64,000 nt of DNA from a virus. The stretch lies in IMG/VR virus record IMGVR_UViG_3300034198_015569, positions 1 through 64,000 of that record, one strand, 5' to 3'. Position numbers and translations under genes: made by a program. This document shows positions 1-7,761 of this stretch, piece by piece; position 1 is the stretch's first letter, and each line of letters begins with the position of its first letter. The notes beneath the pieces are model-generated. The model had not been told where the DNA came from. It searched no databases and saw only the letters and a program-made list of their open reading frames with translations.

Positions 1-14
1 GCTCCTGACCAATC

Positions 15-48
15 AAGCACCAGAGGCGGAAATCTCTGGTGCTTTTTT
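15..48 (+). terminator. Intrinsic terminator
   Basis: A perfect 10-bp stem (AGCACCAGAG with CTCTGGTGCT, loop GCGGAAAT) is followed directly by six T residues. It ends the transcription unit upstream of the window and separates it from the ATP-grasp gene. Confidence 0.9.
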
Positions 49-63
49 ATTATGAGGTGTTGA

Positions 64-840
64 ATGCATTGGGTTCTTCAAAATAATTTATACAATGAAG
101 CCAGTTACGTTTCTCTAATTGAAACATTAGATCGAGCCGAGCTTCCATATTCAATTCATAAAATCATTCCCTTTATTGGGGAAATTGAACCGGATATTGA
201 TATTAATAATGTTCCTGTGATTTGCATGGGCGCTTACTCAATGCGTCATGTAGCCAAAAGAAAAGGCTGGTATCCTGGCGTTTTCGATTTAGAACCTTTC
301 TCTTTTGATATTCAGCTTGCCCATTGGGAAGATAATATGCTGAACGCTGATTCCAAAGTAACAAAATTCAAAGACGTTGATTTCTATGCCGATGAAATGT
401 TTATGCGACCAATTCACGATTCTAAAGTCTTTGCTGGTAAGGTCTTTACCCAAGATGAATTTGACTTGTGGCGAAGAAATGTTGTTGTACTTGGCGACGA
501 TTATGGAGATAGTTTGAATGCTGATACTCTTGTTCAAACATGCTCTATTAAAGAGATTTATAAGGAATTCCGTTGTTTTGTAGTGAAAGGTAAGATTGTT
601 ACTGCCTCTCTATATAAAGAAGGGGATCGAGTTAGATATAGTTCTGTGGTTGACGAAGCTGCACTTTCTTATGCTCAAGAAATGGTTGATATGTGGCAAC
701 CTCATGAGGCTTTCGTAATTGATGTATGTGCTACATCAGATGGCTATAAAATTGTTGAAATTAATACTTTAAATTCATCTGGCATGTATGCCATTGATGT
801 TCCCAAGCTTGTCTTTGCATTGGAAGATGCATTTAATTGA
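64..840 (+). CDS. ATP-grasp domain protein, R2K-like
   Basis: 258 aa. The fold pattern is that of the phage ATP-grasp proteins of the R2K/DUF4343 type: a Lys/Arg-rich middle (FMRPIHDSKVFAGKVF, about residues 113-128), EFRCFVVKGKIVTASLY (about 168-184) and a C-terminal metal-binding segment ending in VEINTLNSSGMY. Such enzymes ligate an amino or acid group using ATP; the substrate is not known here and peptide-tagging is only a family-level prediction. ATG start with GAGG 7-8 bases upstream. Its stop overlaps the reading frame of the next small gene, so they are probably co-transcribed. Confidence 0.75.
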   Translation: MHWVLQNNLYNEASYVSLIETLDRAELPYSIHKIIPFIGEIEPDIDINNVPVICMGAYSMRHVAKRKGWYPGVFDLEPFSFDIQLAHWEDNMLNADSKVTKFKDVDFYADEMFMRPIHDSKVFAGKVFTQDEFDLWRRNVVVLGDDYGDSLNADTLVQTCSIKEIYKEFRCFVVKGKIVTASLYKEGDRVRYSSVVDEAALSYAQEMVDMWQPHEAFVIDVCATSDGYKIVEINTLNSSGMYAIDVPKLVFALEDAFN

Positions 841-851
841 AAGAAAAAATT

Positions 852-1070
852 ATGAATAAAGTGAAGACAGTTTCAGTTTATATGAAGCATAATGATATGA
901 CCGGAATGCAGCTTTATGATGCAGATGGAAATACTATTGAAGAAATGGATTCTGATTATTTCCCGCATGTCGGTGTGTTTGGTGGAGATGATACGGAACT
1001 AACTATCGATAATGAAACAGGAAAAATTATTGGTTGGGTTCCTATCACCACGTTGTCAAAAGATGATTAA
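852..1070 (+). CDS. Hypothetical protein, acidic, 72 aa
   Basis: Starts at the ATG at 852, 12 bases after the ATP-grasp stop; an upstream TTG at 837 is in frame but has no good ribosome site, so it is not used here. Acidic (runs of D/E, e.g. EEMDSDYFP), no membrane segment, no recognised domain. It ends in TAA just before the promoter at 1089. Confidence 0.7.
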   Translation: MNKVKTVSVYMKHNDMTGMQLYDADGNTIEEMDSDYFPHVGVFGGDDTELTIDNETGKIIGWVPITTLSKDD

Positions 1071-1088
1071 AATAAATTAAAATAAGTG

Positions 1089-1116
1089 TTGACTCCTCTT
1101 TGAAATGGTTTATATT
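1089..1116 (+). promoter_or_regulatory. Sigma70-like promoter
   Basis: TTGACT, 16-base spacer, TATATT. Transcription would start near 1123, which excludes the ATG at 1131 as a well-led start and favours the ATG at 1146. Confidence 0.7.
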
Positions 1117-1145
1117 AAAACCATCAACTGATGGAGAACACACCA

Positions 1146-1565
1146 ATGGCTTACATGTCTCAGGAAAAGAAGAAGTCCCTTGAACCCGCCATCAAGGCCA
1201 TTCTGAAGAAGTATGGCATCAAGGGTCGTGTGGGTGTGAAGCATCATTCCACGCTCGTTCTGAACATCACTGAAGGTGGCATCAATTTCATTGAAAACAC
1301 CAATCGTGTTAATAAGAAGCGCTGCGAATGGAATGGTGAACACTTCATCGAAGAGAAGAACTACATTCAGGTTAATCACTTCTACGTCGATAAGTTCTTC
1401 GACGGTAAGGCCGCTGATTTCCTGAATGAAATCGTGAAGGCCATGAATGTGGGTAATTACGACAATTCCGACATTCAAACCGATTATTTCGATGTCGGCT
1501 TCCATATTGATATCAACATTGGTACTTGGAATAAGCCTTATGTTCTCGTGAAGAAGGAGGGGTGA
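1146..1565 (+). CDS. LPD29-type conserved phage protein
   Basis: 139 aa from the ATG at 1146 (GGAG 11 bases upstream; the in-frame ATG at 1131 lies almost on the promoter start site). The segments AYMSQEKK, LKKYGIKG, VGVKHHSTLVLNI and DNSDIQTDYFDVGF are, from memory, hallmarks of a small family common in phages and plasmids (LPD29-type). Function unknown. Codon use is richer in C/G third bases (AAG, ATC) than its neighbours, suggesting high expression. Followed after 2 bases by the next start. Confidence 0.7.
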   Translation: MAYMSQEKKKSLEPAIKAILKKYGIKGRVGVKHHSTLVLNITEGGINFIENTNRVNKKRCEWNGEHFIEEKNYIQVNHFYVDKFFDGKAADFLNEIVKAMNVGNYDNSDIQTDYFDVGFHIDINIGTWNKPYVLVKKEG

Positions 1566-1567
1566 TA

Positions 1568-1852
1568 ATGACTACCTTTACTTTGAAAGTAAAATCTTTT
1601 CTTAAATGGCACGTTATTCTCAATTCGTGTGATGTGTTAGAGGCCGAAACTCCTTTTGGTTGTTATTATATCCTAGCACACAATAACCAGTATTTCTGGA
1701 AGTTCGGAGGTACGCCAACGGCGCCAGTGTACACAACGAAGGGAAATGATTCGCTTAATGAAGTTTATCGGGAGACACAAGAAGATTACCAAAAGCGTGT
1801 GGATGCGTTGATTTCACAAAGCGAAAGCATCTTTCTTAAGAAGGAAAATTAA
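1568..1852 (+). CDS. Hypothetical protein, 94 aa
   Basis: ATG at 1568 with a near-perfect ribosome site (AAGGAGGGG). An upstream GTG in frame (1562) overlaps the previous stop and is less likely. Contains HVILNSCDVLEAETPFG and a lysine-rich end; no recognised domain. The next ATG follows the stop by one base. Confidence 0.7.
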   Translation: MTTFTLKVKSFLKWHVILNSCDVLEAETPFGCYYILAHNNQYFWKFGGTPTAPVYTTKGNDSLNEVYRETQEDYQKRVDALISQSESIFLKKEN

Positions 1853-1853
1853 T

Positions 1854-2093
1854 ATGTCAAACGATTATCAGTTGCCCGAAAATACTGAAACGACTCTCTA
1901 CGTATTGATGAATTATTTTCATTCATACACTATGAATGAACTTTTGATCATTGCCCAAAATAAATGGGGCGAAGATATTGACTTTGATAAGCTCAAGATC
2001 GGTTCTGAATATAAACAAATTGCAAACTTCGGTTATCGCGGATATGATCCTATGGACTACACAACTTTTATTACTTTGGAGTATGAAGGATGA
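1854..2093 (+). CDS. Hypothetical protein, 79 aa
   Basis: Begins immediately after the previous stop and its own stop overlaps the next start (ATGA at 2090), typical translational coupling. Acidic and Tyr-rich (YDPMDYTTFITLEYEG at the end). Not recognised. Confidence 0.7.
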   Translation: MSNDYQLPENTETTLYVLMNYFHSYTMNELLIIAQNKWGEDIDFDKLKIGSEYKQIANFGYRGYDPMDYTTFITLEYEG

Positions 2094-2500
2094 ATGAAAC
2101 TCGTTTGAAGCTTGAAGGTTTGGTCGCGATCTTTAATAAGGTTCGCGATGAACGTTTCACTCGTCCTGCGGCTGTTGTGCTTGGTCCAAAGGGATGGCAT
2201 ATCGAGTTTATTGCGGAACGTTCCTGCGATACGCGAAAACATGAATCCAATATCTATCCAAACAATGAACTTGCCATACTTAATTTTGTTGAAAGAATTG
2301 AAAAGCTGGAAAAGCTTCGTGATGAACAGAAGCGCATGGAAGTGTTTCGTGATTGGTGTACCAAGAATTTGTCTAGTAATGAATTGATTATTCTTGGTTT
2401 GAAGGATCGTGATGAACATCTTCCGACCTTCGCGGATACCATCAAAAAGATTCCAAAGGATATTTTACCAAAAGGTTTGGGAGGTATGGGATATGATTAA
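2090..2500 (+). CDS. Hypothetical protein, 136 aa
   Basis: Coupled to the gene before (ATGA) and to the one after (8-base overlap). Mixed charged helix-forming sequence in the middle (NFVERIEKLEKLRDEQKRME), so probably a small soluble helical protein. No domain recognised. Confidence 0.7.
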   Translation: MNETRLKLEGLVAIFNKVRDERFTRPAAVVLGPKGWHIEFIAERSCDTRKHESNIYPNNELAILNFVERIEKLEKLRDEQKRMEVFRDWCTKNLSSNELIILGLKDRDEHLPTFADTIKKIPKDILPKGLGGMGYD

Positions 2501-2699
2501 GTTCTATGCAGATGATTCAAATTTTGATATGATGCTTGGTCAGTTCTTGTTCTTTAAGGGAATGAAAAAAGTGGCTGACTTTCGGAGGCCGAAGCGATAT
2601 TGCTCCAAGAGTAAATATCAGCCTCATCAGAATCGAAAAGAAAAATATAGACGCCGGAAGCAATTCTATAAAAACAATGAACGACTTTTAAATTCATAA
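2493..2699 (+). CDS. Small basic protein, 68 aa
   Basis: ATG at 2493 overlaps the end of the previous gene and has GGAGG upstream; a longer in-frame ORF begins at 2409 but would run inside the preceding gene. The C-terminal half is very basic and aromatic (RRPKRYCSKSKYQP, KYRRRKQFYK), consistent with nucleic-acid binding, but no family is recognised. Confidence 0.65.
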   Translation: MIKFYADDSNFDMMLGQFLFFKGMKKVADFRRPKRYCSKSKYQPHQNRKEKYRRRKQFYKNNERLLNS

Positions 2700-2719
2700 A
2701 AATAAATTATGAGGTAAAA

Positions 2720-2752
2720 ATGCAAGCAGCTATTTTACATCAAGATGATTGA
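2720..2752 (+). CDS. Possible 10-residue micro-ORF
   Basis: ATG with GAGG 5 bases upstream encodes MQAAILHQDD and stops on a TGA inside the -35 element of the promoter before the CCA enzyme. It may be chance or a small leader of the upstream operon. Confidence 0.25.
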   Translation: MQAAILHQDD

Positions 2753-2776
2753 CTTTTGCCTCATATGTTATATTAT
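2749..2776 (+). promoter_or_regulatory. Sigma70-like promoter for cca
   Basis: TTGACT, 16 bases, TATTAT; the coding start follows at 2802 with an AAGGAG ribosome site between. Confidence 0.6.
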
Positions 2777-2801
2777 TAAGTAAATATGAAGGAGAAACCT
2801 T

Positions 2802-3899
2802 ATGATCATCAATAATCACGCACAGCATATTATGAAAGTTATTGAAGACGCTGGCTATCAGGCTCGTGTCTGCGGTGGCGCTGTGCGTGATTATGTCATG
2901 GGAAATGAGCCTAAAGATTGGGACATTGCAACTACCGCTCTCCCTGAAAAGGTGATGAAGCTTTTTCCGCATACAATTCCAACTGGCCTTCAGCACGGTA
3001 CGGTTTCCGTGGTCATTGAAAATGAAGTATTTGAAGTGACCACGCTTCGAAAGGACGTGGAAACGGACGGGCGCCATGCTGTTGTGGAATTCACGGACAA
3101 TTGGAGGACCGATGCCCTTCGCCGGGATTTTACCATGAATGCCATGTACATGGATATTAATCGTAATCTTTATGATTACTTCGGCGGCGTGAATGACATT
3201 ACCAATGGAGTTATTCGCTTCGTTGGAAACGCTGCTGATCGAATCAAGGAAGACTATTTGCGCATCCTGCGGTACTTCCGTTTTATGTCTCGATATGACA
3301 TGGATAATGCAGATATCGAAACCCTAGTTGCCATCAGAGAAAATGTGATGGGATTGGAAAAGATTTCTGTTGAACGTATTTGGAGTGAGATTAAGAAGAT
3401 TTATTCTTATCATCAAAATATCCATAATATTACTCAACTAATGAACATGTGTGAAGTGTGGAAGGGTGTGGGTATGAAAAACCGCATGTTTTCTGCCGCA
3501 TCTTCTTCAAATGATTACAAGTATAATAGTCCTCTAATGAATGCCTTTTTGCCGATTATTTTTGAGCTTGATACGCTCAAGGAACAGTGGAAGCTTTCAA
3601 TTGATGAAAAGAATAAATATGAAATCATCATAGAGATTGCCAAGCAAAAGAGTGTTGAAGATATTATCTATCTTGCCTATCAGAAGGAAGAAAACGTCCG
3701 CTGGTATCTTGGGCATGATTCTGTCTTTGATCCTGGCAAGGTTGGTGAGGCTGCTAGGTGGCTTCGCAATAATCCTGTGCTGCCGTCTTTCCCCTTCAAT
3801 GGTGATACACTGAAGACCGAAGGATTTGCCGGGAAGAAGCTGGGCGATGAACTGAAGCGCCGCAAGCTGGAATATATAAAGACGATGGTTAATGGGTAA
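2802..3899 (+). CDS. cca: tRNA nucleotidyltransferase (CCA-adding enzyme)
   Basis: 365 aa, class II nucleotidyltransferase. The N-terminus has the catalytic pattern CGGAVRD (about residues 24-30) and the paired acids of KDWDIATT (about 37-44), then RRDFTMNAMY and the DYFGG / RILRYFRF segments typical of CCA-adding and poly(A) polymerase head-neck domains. It adds or repairs the 3' CCA of tRNAs. That fits this phage, where several tRNA genes (for example 46473 and 49759) lack an encoded CCA. The end overlaps a hidden 46-codon gene and so begins a coupled chain ending with the Thg1-like gene. Confidence 0.93.
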   Translation: MIINNHAQHIMKVIEDAGYQARVCGGAVRDYVMGNEPKDWDIATTALPEKVMKLFPHTIPTGLQHGTVSVVIENEVFEVTTLRKDVETDGRHAVVEFTDNWRTDALRRDFTMNAMYMDINRNLYDYFGGVNDITNGVIRFVGNAADRIKEDYLRILRYFRFMSRYDMDNADIETLVAIRENVMGLEKISVERIWSEIKKIYSYHQNIHNITQLMNMCEVWKGVGMKNRMFSAASSSNDYKYNSPLMNAFLPIIFELDTLKEQWKLSIDEKNKYEIIIEIAKQKSVEDIIYLAYQKEENVRWYLGHDSVFDPGKVGEAARWLRNNPVLPSFPFNGDTLKTEGFAGKKLGDELKRRKLEYIKTMVNG

Positions 3900-4032
3900 G
3901 TTATTCTATATAAGTATCGTCTTTATTGCTCTTATTTTAACGATTTGTTTAATTAAACCATTAATCTATCTTACGTTTTTACCTCTATTCATTATACTTT
4001 GGGTATTGACAGGACAAATACATATTTTATGA
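3892..4032 (+). CDS. Small hydrophobic membrane protein, 46 aa
   Basis: A short gene whose ATG lies 8 bases inside the end of the CCA enzyme gene. The product starts MGKLFYISIVFIALIL and is almost entirely hydrophobic (two predicted membrane segments, about residues 4-20 and 24-40). Its TGA overlaps the ATG of the next gene (ATGA at 4029). The two overlaps and the membrane pattern support a real gene. Confidence 0.6.
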   Translation: MGKLFYISIVFIALILTICLIKPLIYLTFLPLFIILWVLTGQIHIL

Positions 4033-4259
4033 AAATAATACACATTAACCGTAATATAATACAAAGAAATGCAAAGAACGGGACTCGCCTTCCTGTGTGT
4101 CGAGTGCAGGAAGGTAATTCCGTTCGTTATGCGATGGAAGTAGAAATCAAAGGGCCATCACGTATGGTATATAGTCCTGATAAACCGTTAAAGTGCGGCG
4201 CCAAGCTCTGGATTGAGACTGAAGCCGAAATTGAATTGATTGGAGAAACGAGTGAGTAG
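4029..4259 (+). CDS. Hypothetical protein, 76 aa
   Basis: ATG at 4029 overlaps the stop of the 46-aa membrane protein. Contains LPVCRVQEGNSVRYAMEVEI and a C-terminal acidic strand; no domain recognised. Ends in TAG, one of only three amber stops among about 95 genes here; the TAG lies just inside the Thg1-like start. Confidence 0.6.
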   Translation: MKIIHINRNIIQRNAKNGTRLPVCRVQEGNSVRYAMEVEIKGPSRMVYSPDKPLKCGAKLWIETEAEIELIGETSE

Positions 4260-5010
4260 CGATAAAACAAGCCTTGGTGATTATTGCAAATCTATTGAAG
4301 CCGAACAGTTAGACAAGCTTTATGGTGATGAAAAGTGGATTTATGCTCGCATTGATGGTAGACATTTTCATACTCTCACCAAAGGTATGCCACGTCCTTT
4401 CTGCGAATTATTTACTGAATGCATGAACCTTTTGGCATCTAATTTGATGAAAGAATTTGGTGCATCTTTTGGTTATGTGCAGTCAGATGAAATTTCCCTT
4501 GCTTGGAAGCCTGTAGCTCCTCCTACTGAACGTATGTTTAATGGAAAGGCTTATAAGTGGAATTCTGTTATTCCTGCACATGCTTCCTCATTCTTTTCTG
4601 AATTTGGTTATAAGGGTGCGCATTTTGACGCACGAATTCTTGAACTAAATGAAATTCAGACTATGAAAATGTTCTATTGGCGTCATATGGATGCTCGCAA
4701 AAATGCAGTTGCAATGATTGCGCAGAAGTTCTTTTCGACCAAGGAACTTTTGAAGAAGCATACTGATCAACAGATTGAAATGCTTAGAGAATTCAAGTCT
4801 GTTGAGATTACGGAGTATCCTGAAAGAAATCTATATGGAACGTTCATGCACTTTCATAGTGTGACACGTCCCATGACAGAAGAAGAGAAAATTCGTATTC
4901 CAGCACAGTATCATTTTGATTTAGTAACAAGAAATGATTTGAAAAAGTTCTCTAAGGAATATAATTCCCTTGATTCTTTCGCTGATAAATGGGAAGATAT
5001 TTTTCCATAA
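4252..5010 (+). CDS. Thg1-like 3'-5' RNA polymerase (tRNA-His guanylyltransferase family)
   Basis: 252 aa from a GTG at 4252 with GGAG 7 bases before it. Shows ARIDGRHFHTLTKG (RxDGxxF, first metal site, about residues 33-46) and YVQSDEISLAW (SDE, second metal site), followed by the HASSFFSE and Thg1 C-terminal segments. Family members add nucleotides to the 5' end of tRNA: G-1 of tRNA-His, or template-directed 5' repair in the bacterial/archaeal Thg1-like proteins. Sitting in one coupled operon with a CCA-adding enzyme, it suggests the phage maintains both ends of its tRNAs. Which activity it has cannot be told from sequence. Confidence 0.88.
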   Translation: MSSDKTSLGDYCKSIEAEQLDKLYGDEKWIYARIDGRHFHTLTKGMPRPFCELFTECMNLLASNLMKEFGASFGYVQSDEISLAWKPVAPPTERMFNGKAYKWNSVIPAHASSFFSEFGYKGAHFDARILELNEIQTMKMFYWRHMDARKNAVAMIAQKFFSTKELLKKHTDQQIEMLREFKSVEITEYPERNLYGTFMHFHSVTRPMTEEEKIRIPAQYHFDLVTRNDLKKFSKEYNSLDSFADKWEDIFP

Positions 5011-5015
5011 ACTGC

Positions 5016-5044
5016 TTGACAAAAAGTTCAAGTTGAATTATAAA
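5016..5044 (+). promoter_or_regulatory. Promoter of tRNA-Thr(GGT)
   Basis: TTGACA, 17 bases, TATAAA(TA). The same design (TTGACA plus TATAAATA) precedes the tRNA clusters at 36923, 46422 and 63387. tRNA begins 15 bases after the -10 box. Confidence 0.8.
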
Positions 5045-5058
5045 TAGTAGTTCAATTC

Positions 5059-5133
5059 GCTCTTGAAGCATTAGTGGTGATGCACTATATTGGTAATGTA
5101 GTGAAGAAAGTTCAACTCTTTCCTAGAGCACCA
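5059..5133 (+). tRNA. tRNA-Thr(GGT)
   Basis: Acceptor GCTCTTG / CTAGAGC (one T-T mismatch), D stem GCAT/ATGC, anticodon stem CTATA/TGTAG with loop TTGGTAA, T arm GAAAG-TTCAACT-CTTTC, encoded CCA. First of three Thr tRNAs within 530 bases. Confidence 0.8.
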
Positions 5134-5149
5134 AAATAAATGAAAGAAA

Positions 5150-5425
5150 ATGCCATTTTTACATAAATTATCATCTCCGGGATGGTCGAAAGAATTCAAT
5201 ACTGAATATGAAGCTGTTCTTGAATTAAGAAAATATATTTGTGAAACTTGTTTGCTTCACAATCCTTTAATTGTAAATGAAAACGGCGAATTAGAGGAAT
5301 TCGAATTAGATGATCCTATAGTAGATGTTATCTATGAAGGAAAACGATTTGAATGTCTTGACAAGAACACCTTATTAAGTACATCATGTGGATGCGAATT
5401 TATGATTGATGATGAAAAAATTTAA
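5150..5425 (+). CDS. Hypothetical protein, 91 aa
   Basis: Short acidic protein with four cysteines (CETCLL near residue 32, CLD, CGCEF near the end), a possible metal site. Weak ribosome site (GAAAG). Placed between two tRNA genes; not recognised. Confidence 0.65.
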   Translation: MPFLHKLSSPGWSKEFNTEYEAVLELRKYICETCLLHNPLIVNENGELEEFELDDPIVDVIYEGKRFECLDKNTLLSTSCGCEFMIDDEKI

Positions 5426-5429
5426 ATAA

Positions 5430-5512
5430 GCTAGGGTGGCTCAGTGGCGACAGCACTGCCTTTGTAACGCAGTATTCAAACATCGGGGGTTCGAGTCCCC
5501 CTCCTAGCACCA
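5430..5512 (+). tRNA. tRNA-Thr(TGT)
   Basis: Acceptor GCTAGGG / TCCTAGC, anticodon arm CTGCC-TTTGTAA-CGCAG (a C31-C39 mismatch), 11-base variable region, T loop TTCGAGT, encoded CCA. Confidence 0.85.
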
Positions 5513-5515
5513 ATT

Positions 5516-5590
5516 GCCGCAATAGCCGAGTGGTAAGGCGCCTCTTTCGTAAAGAGTAGATCGGGGGTTCAATTCCCTCTTGCGGCTCCA
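5516..5590 (+). tRNA. tRNA-Thr(CGT)
   Basis: Acceptor GCCGCAA / TTGCGGC perfect, D arm GCC/GGC, anticodon loop TTCGTAA giving CGT, T loop TTCAATT, TCCA end. Three bases after the preceding tRNA, so one transcript. Confidence 0.85.
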
Positions 5591-5605
5591 TTACAAGGAC
5601 ATACG

Positions 5606-5773
5606 ATGAATATCGATAATTTTTCATTAAAAGAATTAAATGATATTGTAACTGCTTCTTGGTGTATTAAATCGTTTAAAAAACTAAAACGAACAAAACC
5701 GCATCTTTGTAAATACACAATAGATCAAGAGTTTATTCGTTTAGCTATTGAAAAACTTGATAACAATAGTTGA
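5606..5773 (+). CDS. Hypothetical protein, 55 aa
   Basis: ATG with AAGGA 7 bases upstream, straight after the tRNA. Product begins MNIDNFSLKELNDIV, mostly helical and basic (KKLKRTKPHL), not recognised. The stop lies in the -35 element of the next promoter. Confidence 0.6.
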   Translation: MNIDNFSLKELNDIVTASWCIKSFKKLKRTKPHLCKYTIDQEFIRLAIEKLDNNS

Positions 5774-5797
5774 CTTTATCCTGAAATATAGTAGAAT
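5770..5797 (+). promoter_or_regulatory. Sigma70-like promoter
   Basis: TTGACT, 16 bases, TAGAAT; leads the two small genes that follow. Confidence 0.6.
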
Positions 5798-5823
5798 TAA
5801 TAACTAAATTCAGGAGATTTGAA

Positions 5824-6021
5824 ATGATAAAGATTTTAAAGTTTGTGTTTGGAACGGCTGTAGCTGTAATCGTGGCGTTCATTTCATCTTTGGCAATTAT
5901 TTATTATGGATTTCCCGGCCCATCTTATCAATTGCAAGTTGCCGGGCTATGGATCGTGCTTATTACATTTTTTGTAATTGGCGAAATTTTAACTTTTATT
6001 TGGATTTTTAGGAAGAAATAA
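5824..6021 (+). CDS. Small membrane protein, 65 aa
   Basis: ATG with CAGGAG upstream. Two hydrophobic segments (about residues 3-28 and 38-61) and a basic RKK end, so a two-pass inner-membrane protein with both ends cytoplasmic. Function unknown. Confidence 0.7.
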   Translation: MIKILKFVFGTAVAVIVAFISSLAIIYYGFPGPSYQLQVAGLWIVLITFFVIGEILTFIWIFRKK

Positions 6022-6026
6022 AAAGT

Positions 6027-6179
6027 ATGAAAACAAAAGAGTTTACTGTTCTATGTGAAGCTACTGATTTTTTTGAAAAGGCATCTGCACAAGGCATGCG
6101 TCCTGTTCTTAAAATTAATGGAAATAAATATATTGTTGAATATACAGAGCCTATGAATCCAATTCTATTGGAAGGCTGA
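6027..6179 (+). CDS. Hypothetical protein, 50 aa
   Basis: Starts 5 bases after the membrane protein stop. Begins MKTKEFTVLCEATDFF; a compact alpha/beta-looking small protein. Followed by a hairpin and T run. Confidence 0.6.
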   Translation: MKTKEFTVLCEATDFFEKASAQGMRPVLKINGNKYIVEYTEPMNPILLEG

Positions 6180-6183
6180 TGAA

Positions 6184-6202
6184 TTCCCATACGGGAATAT
6201 TT
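6184..6202 (+). terminator. Weak terminator hairpin
   Basis: TTCCC-ATAC-GGGAA followed by TATTTT. Confidence 0.5.
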
Positions 6203-6293
6203 TATATTATGTATTGAAGTGATGTTTTAACGAGGCAGTTAGGAACACGTAGGTTCCACTTAGATAAGTCCTCAAAGTTTAGGAAAAATTAAT

Positions 6294-6989
6294 ATGACTT
6301 TACCAAACCCCTTTCCAGGGAAAGTAAACCCGCATGCATCCGCAAGAGCGGGAAGTAATGGCACCCTTATTGTTATGCTATTGGATAATTCCGGCTCAAT
6401 GAGAAGTGTGCTTTCTGATACAATTGGAGGGTTCAACTCATACGTTGCAACTACCAAAGACGAAACAACAAACATGTCTCTATATACTTTCTGTAGCCAG
6501 AGACAAACTAAGTTTACTAACCGTCCATCCAAGCTTGTATATGATCTAAAAGATTATGGATACAAGGCAGACGGTCCATCAACTGCCCTAGTTGATGCGT
6601 TTGTTGAAACAATTAAAGATACCGATACATATTTAAATTCAATTAATCCAGACGAAAGACCAACCGTTATTTTTGTTGTCTTTACTGATGGACAAGAGAA
6701 TTCTTCATACAAATATACCAAAGAAACCCTTCAAGCAATGGTGCAAGAACGCACTGAACTAGGATGGGATTTCACGTACCTTGGCGCAAATGTGGATGCA
6801 TTTGACGAAGCACGAAAGCTGGGCATCTCTGTCACAAAGGCTGCTGCTTACAACCAAGCACAGAATATGTGTGATGCGTTCGTGGCTGCTGCTAATTATA
6901 CTTCTCGTGTTCGTTCCGCTCGTGATGCTGGACTTGATTCAACTCAAGTAGCATACACCACCGAAGAACGTACTAAAATGGGAGGATGA
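6294..6989 (+). CDS. von Willebrand factor A domain protein
   Basis: 231 aa. A vWA fold with the metal-ion-dependent adhesion site DNSGSMRS (about residues 31-38), a conserved Thr in GPSTALVDA (about 94-102) and the FTDGQENSS segment (about 128-136). vWA domains bind partner proteins through a metal ion; this family is common in phage genomes and has no settled role. No signal peptide. The 88 bases upstream hold a GGAAC/GTTCC hairpin but no convincing promoter. The next gene starts 3 bases after the stop. Confidence 0.85.
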   Translation: MTLPNPFPGKVNPHASARAGSNGTLIVMLLDNSGSMRSVLSDTIGGFNSYVATTKDETTNMSLYTFCSQRQTKFTNRPSKLVYDLKDYGYKADGPSTALVDAFVETIKDTDTYLNSINPDERPTVIFVVFTDGQENSSYKYTKETLQAMVQERTELGWDFTYLGANVDAFDEARKLGISVTKAAAYNQAQNMCDAFVAAANYTSRVRSARDAGLDSTQVAYTTEERTKMGG

Positions 6990-6992
6990 TTT

Positions 6993-7709
6993 ATGTCAAT
7001 TGCATTAGACATTATTGTAAATGGTCGTCCTATCGATAAATATTATGATAAGTTACAGAACATCTTTGTTGAAGGCCGTAAAGGTACAGAGTATAGTATT
7101 CGCCTAAGTAACCGTTCATATTACTCATATAAAACAGTCGTTTCAGTAGATGGGAAAAACATTCTTACTGGCGATGATGTATGGGAAAAAGGATATGTTG
7201 TTAAAGGAAATTCTTCTATAGATATTCCCGGTTGGAGAATTAATAAAGATAAGGTTGCTAAGTTTATCTTTGCTGATTTGAAGGATGGTTATGGGACCGG
7301 CGATAGTAATAGTGGTGTAATTGGACTTATGTCCTTTAAAGAAATCATAGAACCAAAATATTCTATTTCTAGAAGAATTAATTATGACCATTATATATCT
7401 AAAGGTATTATGCCATCATCTGGCGGGTGGGTAGGTACAACACCCACTCATTGGGATAAGATGGACATGGCAGAAACATTATGTTCAGTCCAAAATGAAC
7501 TATCTACCGGATGGGGTGAAGAAAAGACTTTTAAGACTTCTGAAGTCAACATGAAGTTTGAAACTGAACCAGAATTGTTTCAGGCAATCTATTATGATTC
7601 GACTAAGGGATTGGAAGCAAGAGGAATTATTGTAAAATATAAGACTCCCACACCAAATCCTTTTCCTACTTATAAAAGAGATTTTGGTTGCAGACCACCT
7701 AGAAAATGA
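6993..7709 (+). CDS. Conserved phage protein of unknown function, 238 aa
   Basis: Shows a pattern I know from other phage proteins: FVEGRKGTEYSIRLSNR (about residues 26-42), VVSVDGKN, GYVVKG and SSIDIPGWRI, then a long tail with a KFIFADLKDGYG strand. No enzyme motif. Coupled to the vWA gene (3 bases apart), so the two may act together. Followed by a terminator. Confidence 0.7.
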   Translation: MSIALDIIVNGRPIDKYYDKLQNIFVEGRKGTEYSIRLSNRSYYSYKTVVSVDGKNILTGDDVWEKGYVVKGNSSIDIPGWRINKDKVAKFIFADLKDGYGTGDSNSGVIGLMSFKEIIEPKYSISRRINYDHYISKGIMPSSGGWVGTTPTHWDKMDMAETLCSVQNELSTGWGEEKTFKTSEVNMKFETEPELFQAIYYDSTKGLEARGIIVKYKTPTPNPFPTYKRDFGCRPPRK

Positions 7710-7712
7710 TAG

Positions 7713-7748
7713 AATGGTGGGAGTTAAAATGACTCCCGCCATTTTTAT
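7713..7748 (+). terminator. Intrinsic terminator
   Basis: AATGGTGGGAGT pairs with ACTCCCGCCATT (one T-G pair) and is followed by TTTTATTT. Confidence 0.85.
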
Positions 7749-7761
7749 TTGGAGAAATGTA

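Noticed and set aside
1110-1505. 131-codon antisense ORF
   Set aside because: Opposite strand of the LPD29-type gene, no ribosome site, composition explained by the sense codons.
4006-4032. Promoter TTGACA before the 76-aa gene
   Set aside because: Lies inside the 46-aa membrane gene, and any -10 box would put the start after the ATG at 4029; gene overlaps point to co-transcription instead.
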